Below, in pieces: positions 56,359 through 64,000 of a stretch of DNA of 64,000 nucleotides. The stretch's first letter is position 1; every line of letters begins with the position of its first letter. The DNA comes from Elymus sibiricus. Its lineage: Eukaryota > Streptophyta > Magnoliopsida > Poales > Poaceae. Location of the stretch: assembly GCA_039707655.1 (NCBI GenBank), contig CM077665.1:307334486-307398485 (forward strand), in the 5' to 3' direction. The notes under the pieces are model-generated. The model saw only the letters and a list, made by a program, of their open reading frames with translations, was not told the DNA's origin and did not search any database. Position numbers and translations under genes: made by a program.

Positions 56359-59300
56359 TTAACTCGCTGACGGGTCATCCTGCGCTGGGTCTTCTGTCTC
56401 CTGGATCTGAAGGTTGTCCACATCCCAGTTGCAATTGATTAAGGCTTCAAATTCGGCTTCGTCATGCAAGATTGGAGATGGGTCAACATCAGGGGTAAAG
56501 ATGTGCTTACGACATTTAGGAGTCAGATCCACCGGCTCAAAGGTAGGCGCCCGGACTTGTGCATTGTTGTTGTCATAAGCCGCCTGATAAACCTTCAGGT
56601 TAGCTTCTGCGGCTAATTGGCTGGCCAATGCTCTAGACGCTCTGAAGCAACGAGCATAGTCGTCTTGCGTGAATTCTGACCCATCGGCCTTTAGCTGTAG
56701 AAAACCTCCCATCATCTCCTCCGGGTTAAGCTCCGGCGCATACGCCAAAGCCCGGCTCAAAGCAGCTATTGCGCCTATGCGGGCGGCTGACTTCTTCATT
56801 TCTTCAAAATGCTTAGGGATGGTGGAGAGGCACTTCAGCACGTCTTTGATTAACTTGGGAGTCCCCTTCTCACCAAAAACAGCCCTGATGGTGAAGAGGC
56901 TTCCAGCATACAGTTGCTCAGTAAATGAATACAAAGCTTTCAGCTTAAGCAAGCTGTCGTCTAGAAGGTTACGGGTTCGCCGGCCTGCAAACAGTTCAAT
57001 TGTATAAGTCGTCGGGCAAGTTTTTCTAAGACTGCTTGAAAGGAATGCTCATAACATAATCAACAATGCTGACCAAAGACAACTTCAGTCATCCGAGATA
57101 CATGGCGTTTGAGGCTGGTCAGCTCTTCAGCAATGGGTTTAAGTTGCCTCTCGGCATCTTCGGCACGTTTGGTCAAGGCGGCTTGATTAGTTTCAGCAGT
57201 TTGTTTGTACGCCTCAAAATCCGCCTTGATCTTTTCCAGTTCTGTTGACGAGAGCCGCCACTTTGTATCAGCTTCAGTTCGGGCGTCTTGTTGCAACGCC
57301 AGGTTCTTCCTAAGATCGGTCAAACTAGACTCGGCCACGTGTAAAGCTTCCTGCGCAATATAATTGTCAAAGTGTAAGTTTATCAAATTTAAGCCGCCAA
57401 TGCGATTTATAATGGAGTTTGGGGCACTGAAGAAGGTCGTTACAAGTCTCAAGCAGATTGCAAGCAATATACTTGACACTTGGGGGCTAATGTATATCAG
57501 TTCTTTCAAAGTCTACAATACAAACAAGACCCGGATCATCTTCACGAAGATGACCCGACTCTTGGGGGCTACACATTGCTCCTCAAGTTTATATGATCAG
57601 ATTTGAAAAAAAGTTCCGGCTCATTATTTACATAATGACCCGGACCTTGGGGGCTACACTTGGCATTTTTCTATCATACAGTAAGTGCCGGCTCATTATT
57701 TCCATAAAGACCCGACCCTTGGGGGATACACGCTGGTCTATTGAAGTCTACGTGTTGCTGAAGACCCGGCTTATCTTCAAGAAAATAAGCCGGCTCTTGG
57801 GGGCTACGTAAGGTTATAGGAGGCAAGGAAGGTTGAGTACCTCATATTTTTTCTTCATCATGCCAACCAAGCTGGCCTCCATCTCCCGGCTCGCGGAAAG
57901 GCGGCTCACATATCCAGAGTGCAGCTCATCAGCGGTAAGCTTCTCCAGATGAGGAAGGTCAAGTTTAGCTTTCTCCTTCTCAGGTGAAAGCGCCTCATCC
58001 TTACTAATGTGCTTGGTCAGCACGTTGGAAGGGGCGGGAGTTGTATAAGCCGTTCCGGTGATGGTAACCTCTTCTTCATGAGAAGTCTTATCTTCAACTG
58101 TTGGCAGAGGACTGGGCATCTTAGGATCAGCTTCCGGATTAGCCTCAGGGATCACAATGTCAACATCCGCCGGCTCAGTAGGCTGGGGAGTTTCGTCATG
58201 GGCACCTTGGTCGGCTTCAGAGGGCTCTACGTGAATTTCAGGAGTGCTAAGCTTTGGGTTCTCCGGCTCTGAGATGTCAGGGGTAGCAGACGACCCGCTT
58301 AGTTTCCTCTTCTTGGCTTGTGCTCTATGAACAAAGTATGCCCGGATAAGTTTTATACAAGGATAAAAGTTAGCAATCAATGTTGGATGCAGAGAAGAAA
58401 GTTACCCTGGGTTGATAACAAGAGGCGGCAGCTTAGAAGCGGTTGAGTTGCCAGAGGAAGGAGGAGTCTCCTGAAGACATTAAAATTGAGCAGTATGATC
58501 AGTTTTTCTGCATATGGTTGGTATACAGAAGAAATAAAAACAAAGTTAAGTTACCTCATTATGGCGTTTCCGAGGAGCCAGAACGTCGGGTAAGCCGGCC
58601 ACTAGATCTTCAGAGCCGCCACTCCGGGTCTGACGCCTGGAGTCATGTCGCTGCTTCTTCAAAAGAAAGTTGGGATCCAAGTGAGCAAGGGGTGTGAAAA
58701 CTTTACTTTCCGGATGACCCACCGTATTTTCTCTCTTGGCAAAGGTTCTGAGTCGGAGGAGATGGTAGTTACCTCTGCTGCGCCGGCTTCGCTTGTCTCC
58801 GCGTCACCCTGAGAGGAGTCAGCGTCAATAAGTTGCATGAAAAGAAGGCCAAGAGAGTCAAGTTCTACCTTCGAGTCATCCAGCTCAAGCAGCTCATTAG
58901 CTGTCGGTTTCTTCTTACGAGCCGGAGCCCGGGTCTTGGTCGCTTTTGTCTTTTTCTTCAAAGTAGAGGCTGTGTTTAGTCTCTTCTTCCAGAAGGGAGA
59001 GTTGGCCTGCATATATAAGTACAATTGTGGAAAGGTTAAAAGAGGAGTGTGAAGCGCAAAACCTAAAGGAAAAGAGTGAAATGTTAAAGTAAAAGTCTTA
59101 CTGCGGGAGCCGGGTTATGAACGTAGAAGGGGTTTAACCCCGACTTGTTGCAGACTTCTTGAGGTTCTCCCAACAATGATTTGATGATCAGGTTGAGGTC
59201 CTTGTCCGTTAGGGGCGTCTGATTAAAGCGCTGAGGGTCATTCACCTCACCAGTATATTCACACATTAAGCCGCAGCGCCGACTCAATGGTAAGATCCTC

Positions 59301-59988
59301 CAAGAAACCCAGCAGCGGGTCAGATCAACGCCAGTCAGTCCATTGGCCAATAAGGCTCTGATCTTTGAAAACGTCTGAGCATATTGGGTGCGCCTACGGC
59401 AGACAGCCGGTCTGGGAGCTCTGTGGTGGTGCAGAGCCGGTAGGGACGATAACCCGGCAATGGATTTTCTCCTTCTGGGGAAGTATCTTTACAATAGAAC
59501 CAGGTGTGATTCCAGTCCTTGGGATGGCTAGGCAGAGTCGCCGCAGGAAAGGACACATCCCTCCGCCTCTGAATAGAAACACCACCAAGTTCAAGGCTTG
59601 GGCCATCTGCAATTTCTGTCTGGCGGTTGATATAGAAATAATCTCTCAAGAGTTCTATGGAGGGTTCTTCTTGCAGGTATGCTTCACAGAGTATTTGGAA
59701 TTGCCATAGGTTGGTGACTGAGTTGGGGCCAATGTCTTAAGGATGAAGCTTGTAAAAATGAAGGGCGTCCCGAAAGAATTTTGATCCGGGCGGTGAGAAG
59801 CCACGGAGAAGATGATCCGTGAAAACGATAACTTCCCCTTCCTGGGGTTTGGGGGTGATCTCATCACAAGGAACCAGCCATTGGATGACGTCCTGAGCCG
59901 GCAAAACTCCCATGACTACGAAATCATTGAGAATTTCCTCGGTAACCCCGGAGCCTACCCAATCGCAAGAGGCGGGGGCTTTAGCCAT
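56359..59988 (-). pseudogene. Spliced antisense gene of E (putative gypsy-type transposon protein)
   Basis: Seven exons on the minus strand: 59988-59102, 59006-58707, 58650-58555, 58470-58406, 58324-57841, 57350-57074, 56984-56359. All introns are GT...AG, and the phases join without a stop at every junction. Exon 1 starts MAKAPASCDWVGSGVTEEIL and contains GEVIVFTDHLLRGFSPPGSK, ELGGVSIQRRRDVSFPAATL, SHPKDWNHTWFYCKDTSP and LTGVDLTRCWVSWRILPLSR. This is the domain known as putative gypsy type transposon (Pfam PF04195, from memory). Middle exons are basic then acidic and Pro-rich; exon 6 is coiled coil (STELEKIKADFEAYKQTAET); exon 7 is helical. Lesions: TAA 59737-59739 and a one-base loss near 59388-59396, both in exon 1. 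Intron 2 is only 56 nt, so that junction is less sure. Tat elements are known to carry such extra ORFs, some antisense; the function is unknown. Confidence 0.75.
57481..57810 (+). repeat. Tandem repeat, 72-85 bp units, in an intron of the antisense gene
   Basis: Five units marked by CTTGGGGGCTACAC at 57481, 57563, 57648, 57720 and 57798 (spacings 82, 85, 72, 78), each preceded by GACCCGG...CGGCTC-like sequence. The G-rich motif looks like a polypurine tract. It lies in the 490-nt intron 57840-57351. Variable 3' regions with tandem repeats are known in Tat elements. Confidence 0.8.
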
Positions 59989-61002
59989 AATGGCAGGTTA
60001 AATGCTATGGAAAGGCATGGAAATACGGCGGGTTAAGAACGTTACATGACCAAAACAGCTATGACTTCAAGACGACGACGCTACATGGCGGGTTATTATT
60101 AAGCTATGAGCCGCCGCCAATTACAAGTATGAAGCGGATTATGTTTTGCCAGGGAGAGCCGGCAGCATGATGGCGGGTCAGATAGACAAGTGACTGTCAA
60201 AAATATTGCTAAGTGTGGACAAACAAATTTCACCAACTATGGCTGCAGTACAAGATCTCCGGACGAGGATAAAAGGGAAAATATTGCCTAAACCTAAAAA
60301 CGTCCTGAGGAGGATTAACAGTTCATATACAAATTCCAATGAATGAATGATCTACACTGGATATGGAATACATGTTAAGAGAAGCGCCGCGCGATTCAAC
60401 CATCGATTCAGAGCATAAAGGTACCTTGTTTCCAATCAATGATGAACAATCCGATGAACGGCGGCGAACTCGGAAGAAAACCGGACGAACTAATGCAGAT
60501 CTAAGAGGGAGAAAAATGGAACCTGGAGGATGCAGAGGGTGCGGGCGCGCGCCGGCGTGTTCTGGTCACGGTCAGGGTGATGCAGCGGCCTGGTTGTGGA
60601 CGACGACGTGGTCCGGACGGCGCGGCGGAGCTTCGGCTGTGCGAGCGCCTGGAGGAAGAAGAAGAGAGAAGCGGCAGCGGGGGAAAGTAAAAAGGATGGG
60701 ACCCCCCCCCCCCGCACCTATTTATAAGAGGAGATGGAACAGCAACAGTCCAGCACGGGAATCGGGGAGACAAAATGATGATTGACTAAGAAAACGCCTC
60801 GATTCTCGGGTTGACCAGTTAATGCAAAGATCCGTTGTGATGTCATTAAGATCTTTTGGATTTACCAGAGATGACGTCATCCATTTTACATGGCGGGTCA
60901 TGAAGATTTATTTCAAATCAGGAGGTTATGAGGAACACAAGACTCGCCAACTAGAAGACTTGAAGATTGACATGAACAGGTTCAAATCAGTCTGGGGCCT
61001 AA
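59989..61002. other. Leader/promoter region of the antisense gene and E 3' end
   Basis: About 1 kb without a supported frame. Left part: probable 5' leader of the antisense transcript, with CT-rich sequence on the minus strand (about 60640-60700). A run of 12 C lies at 60702-60713. The right part leads to TCTGGGGCCTAA just before the LTR at 61003, the likely plus-strand polypurine tract. Confidence 0.6.
60719..60726 (-). promoter_or_regulatory. TATA box of the antisense gene
   Basis: Minus strand CTCTTATAAATAGGTGC is a consensus plant TATA box, about 730 bases upstream of the exon 1 ATG at 59988 and followed by a GC-rich then CT-rich leader. Assignment to this gene is by position. Confidence 0.6.
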
Positions 61003-61201
61003 TGTTGGGGATATAACCCCATGATGAGACCCGCCCAGGAGAGGGTCGGGTTAGGAAGTTGGCGGCTTGGCCAGTAAGGCCTTAAGCAGGCCGGAAGACT
61101 AAGATGAGCCTGTTGGTAAGTTACCAGGCGGGCCGGGCGGAGGCCCAGAGCCGGAGAGACGATATGTGACCCGGAGGCGTAAGCCGCCGGGAGATGGCTT
61201 G
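61003..61201 (+). repeat. 3' LTR of E, cut by F
   Basis: TGTTGGGGATATAACCCC to GGGAGATGGCTTG, matching the first 199 bases of the 5' LTR. The 5' copy continues CTAGACAAGG. GCTTG at 61197-61201 is the expected target duplication of F. Confidence 0.9.
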
Positions 61202-64000
61202 TGTGACACCCTGGATTTTGGCTACAGTGATCATTGTAATTAAGCACAGTGATGACCATGATCAGTGCCTAATCATTTTGCTAAACAAGATATTATCAAG
61301 TTGAAAATTCATATCTCATTTCAAATTCCATTAAAAAGGGCATTGAATTTTATTGTGATAAAATAAGTTTGCAAACAGCAAAGGAAAAATGTTGCACACG
61401 TGTGATAAATCACAAAACAAATGGTGTAAAGGAAAACAACATCACCCTCAACTTGGTGTGGACCCCACCTCCAATAACAGCACCATTTTGCATTTTAAAG
61501 TGCTATTAAATTCAATTTGAAATTACAAACAGATTCCAAAAATCCCCAAACTTGTTGTGGCCCTGTGGAATATTGCAACATATTATTTGGAGCAAGTCAC
61601 ACATTTTTGCTGCAAAGAATTATGGCTAAAAATAAATAAAATAGAAAGTGTAAAAAGAAAACAGAGGGAAAATGAACAGAAAATGGAAAAGACTTACCTG
61701 GCGCAGCAGCCCAAAAGCTACAGGCTGGCCCGGCCCGAGCCAGCCGGCCTTTTCTTCTTCCTCCCGCCAGCGCCAGGAGAAGGTCGTGCGCGCCATGGCA
61801 CCGACGCGCGCGCCCGCTTGCTCGCCCCTCCTCGCGCTAGATCTTTTGCTCTGCTTGCGTGGATGGGATAAGACCGACCCCCGCTCCTCTCTGGATCGCT
61901 CGGCCACCACTTTCCCCTTCTCCTTCGTCCTCCTCCTCACTTCCCGAGCGCAGCCATGGCCGCGCCCAACTGAGCTCGTGGCCACATCTCACCTTGCCCC
62001 TCCCCGTTGGGTCCAGGAGCTCCGCACCGTCCACCTCGTCCTCCCCATGCTCTGGATCGAGCCCCGGGAGCTCCCACGCCGTCGCCATCGGCCGTTCCCC
62101 CTCACCGGACCCGAAGCTCGCCGCCGTCGATCTGCTTCTCTCCGTCGCCTCTAGCTGCACCGGGCCCTCCCGTCAACGACAGTGAGCTTCCCACGTCCTC
62201 CTCTTCCTCTGTTAGCTCCCCTAGGCCACTGTAACAAGCTTGCACCGTAGCCGAGCTCTGGTCGCCGCCGCGACCGATGTAGCGCTCGCAGCAGATCAGC
62301 TCGAGCAGCGCCACGTCGACCAACGATCTTCTGGTGGTCGTTTGAACCCATTCCGCGCAAAACCCCCTTCGTTTGCTCTCTGTTTCGCTCGCGCCCGTGA
62401 TAGCCGAATGCCGCCGCCGCCATTGTTGAAGTTGTGCTCATCTCCGGCCACCTCCGGTCCAGCTGCTGCCACCAAACGACGCGGCTCGTCTCCAGGAACG
62501 CATAGGACCAAACCGCGCTCGATTTGGCCCACAGATGGCAAATCCCGAGCCCCTCCCGTGCCTCCGCCGTGGTTTTTGGTCGCCGGCGGCGAGTCGCCGG
62601 CCCCCGCTGACGTGGATCGCCCGGGGCCACTGCCAGGGACACTGGCCAGTGGGTCCCGCGGGCCCGGTTGACCGTTTGACCGGGTCAACCTGCTGACTGG
62701 ACCTGGTCCAGTCAATGACAGGTGGGTCCCAGTCCCCCTGTGCGTATGACAGTGGGCCAGCCCCGTCAGCTGGCTAATCCAGTGATTAGATTAATAAAAA
62801 TAATTATTTATCCCAAATGACTCACTGACAGATGGAGCCCACTTGCTAATTAATCTGTAATTAAATTAAATTAACACTGGATTAAGACTGAGTCACTGAT
62901 AGATGGGGCCCACTGGTCAGGTTTGACCAGTCAACCCCCACTGTTGACTGCTGACATCACAGTGATGTCATGCTGACGTCATTAATGCTTTTTCGAATTA
63001 ATTTAATTCTGTGAATTTCAGAAAATGACTAAAACTTTAAAAATTAATAGAAAATAATCCGTAGCTCAGATGAAAAAGTTTTATACATGAAAGTTGATCA
63101 GAAAAATCCCACAAATCCGAATACGTTGTCCGTTCATCCGTCACATGCTCCTAGCATGAAGAACATGGACATTTAGCATTAGGATCATCTGTCCGGTAGT
63201 AGCCCGAGACCCCCCGAAATATCGTCAGATATTCTTCCGATCCGTCTGCGATGTGTAGTACTGCGTTAGTGCATGCCTAGCCCTGCATATTGCCATGTCA
63301 TGCATCGTGATGCATTTGTCTGCTTTATATTTATTGTTTCTCCCCCCTCTTCTTACCGGTAGAGCCCGAGACTGACGCTGCTGCCGGGTACGACTACACC
63401 GCCGGCGATCGGGCCTTTGCCGCAGAGCAGCAAGGCAAGCAACCCCCCCTCCCCTTGAGCATTCCGATATCGCCCATTCTTCCCTCTTATCCTTGCATTA
63501 GATTTTGCTAATGTATTAGTTAGCTCCTATTCTGATGCATAGCCTGCTTTTGATAAACTGCTACCATACCTGCAATCATATCAACTGCTTAGTATAGGTT
63601 GATCAATGAATCCCCAGTGACCCCTTAGTCCCAGTTGCCCCTGCTTCTTCATCGATGACTCGACGACTCGAAGACCCGAAGACTCGGTCAACCGACCGAC
63701 GAGCCAGGCCCCTCACATCACTGCACACCCCTTAAGTATGGCACTGCAGAGCTACTACCGAGTGCCGAGGGTGATACCTCATTTAGCACTCCCGGTGTTA
63801 ATTCTGTAGCGTAGCTAATCGGTCGTGGGTATCGAGGGTGATTCCTCCTTCCCATTTATGGATAGCGACTCTTGTCATACATATACCTCGAGTGGGATCC
63901 ATCGAGGGTGATTCCTCGGATATCCACTTGGTGTATAAACACACAGTTACTTCAACTTGACTTTGTTTACATGTGAAAGACGGGACTGGAGGGACAGGCG
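61202..64000 (+). mobile_element. Start of long LTR element F
   Basis: Begins TGTGACACCCTGG directly at the E breakpoint; TGTGACACCC is a common LTR start in grass gypsy elements. No LTR end, primer site or pol motif appears before the window closes, so the LTR is at least 2.8 kb, as in Del/Tekay-type elements. It contains a GC-rich block (61700-62660), a TGAC-rich block (62660-62985) and late repeats of the type GAGGGTGATTCCTC (63765-63915). Open frames in the GC-rich block overlap on both strands and show no domain. Confidence 0.6.
62952..62981. promoter_or_regulatory. Palindromic TGAC motifs in the F LTR
   Basis: TGACATCACAGTGATGTCA (62952-62970) is a perfect palindrome around one base, followed by TGACGTCA (62974-62981), a classic bZIP-type site. 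More GTCAAC/TTGAC words lie at 62665-62720 and 62920-62950. A regulatory role is inferred. Confidence 0.5.

Larger units (their letters stand above)
40148..61201 (+). mobile_element. Tat-lineage gypsy element E with antisense gene, carrying G
   Basis: 5' LTR 40148-40696, primer site 40699-40715, one long gag-pol frame (40785-47197, broken), then G inserted at 47205. A tandem-repeat-containing region follows (55374-61002) with a spliced gene on the minus strand, and then a 3' LTR from 61003 cut at 61201 by F. Two RNase H domains before integrase and an extra ORF downstream of pol are hallmarks of the Tat lineage (Grande, RIRE2, Ogre types). Codon and base composition are clearly more GC-rich than in A, B, D and H. 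Confidence 0.9.

Noticed and set aside
57481..57810. CRISPR-like array
   Set aside because: Units are whole diverged tandem repeats without constant repeats separated by unique spacers, and the context is a plant retrotransposon.
61557..62715. Several long overlapping frames on both strands in GC-rich DNA
   Set aside because: They lie inside the F LTR, overlap in opposite strands, are rich in Pro, Ser, Arg and Ala and have no domain. High GC content alone gives long open frames.
1..64000. Host genes, rRNA or miRNA genes
   Set aside because: Every long frame with recognisable motifs is of retrotransposon type and the remaining sequence is accounted for by LTRs, leaders and 3' regions.

Overview
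The window is plant nuclear repeat DNA. It consists almost entirely of LTR retrotransposons nested in one another, and I find no host gene that I can support. The LTR ends (TGATACGTCTCC, TGATAACCCACAAG, TGATACTCGTGATC), the tRNA-Asp-type primer sites and the elements that carry gag and protease but no polymerase suggest a large Triticeae-type grass genome (wheat, barley or a relative). Family names are deliberately avoided because I could not search a repeat library.

Layout. (1) 1-26187, minus strand: an Athila-like Ty3/gypsy family 'A'. A partial copy A0 (1-2559) and a second copy share the LTR at 2560-3953. The second copy's other LTR ends at 26187, giving an internal-LTR-internal-LTR array. 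Two younger elements of a second family sit inside it: B (8904-16173, TSD AGGTG) in the internal region and H (18938-25831, TSD CTCCC) in the right LTR. (2) 26188-30983: a minus-strand gypsy gag fragment fused to a plus-strand copia integrase-RT-RNase H pseudogene. This is followed by a copia LTR with a TC/TA microsatellite, then a primer-site-like motif and leader. (3) 30984-40147, plus strand: element D, same family as B and H, with an uninterrupted gag. Its 5' LTR holds a solo LTR 'C' (31282-32798, TSD CGGCC). Its 3' LTR is cut by element E. (4) 40148-61201, plus strand: E, a Tat-lineage gypsy element with gag, protease, RT, RNase H, a second RNase H and integrase. Downstream of pol it carries a multi-exon gene on the opposite strand. 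(5) 47205-55368, minus strand: G, a gag-only element (TSD CATCG) inserted seven bases after the E pol stop. (6) 61202-64000: the start of a long LTR 'F' inserted in the 3' LTR of E.

Order of events from nesting: A before B and H; the copia copy before D; D before C and E; E before G and F. No element in the window looks autonomous. B, D and H share LTRs and a 3' non-coding region but carry three different coding cassettes, so they would depend on proteins supplied in trans. E has a full pol gene, but it is broken by stop codons and a frameshift. Most nonsense codons in the window (TAG, TAA, TGA) sit where CAG, CAA or CGA is expected, the pattern left by deamination of methylated cytosine in silenced elements.

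The most interesting parts are the spliced antisense gene of E with its own TATA box, the gag of G with a roughly 900-residue tail of unknown nature, the changing coding cassette of the B/D/H family, and GC-rich hairpins shared by LTRs of different families.
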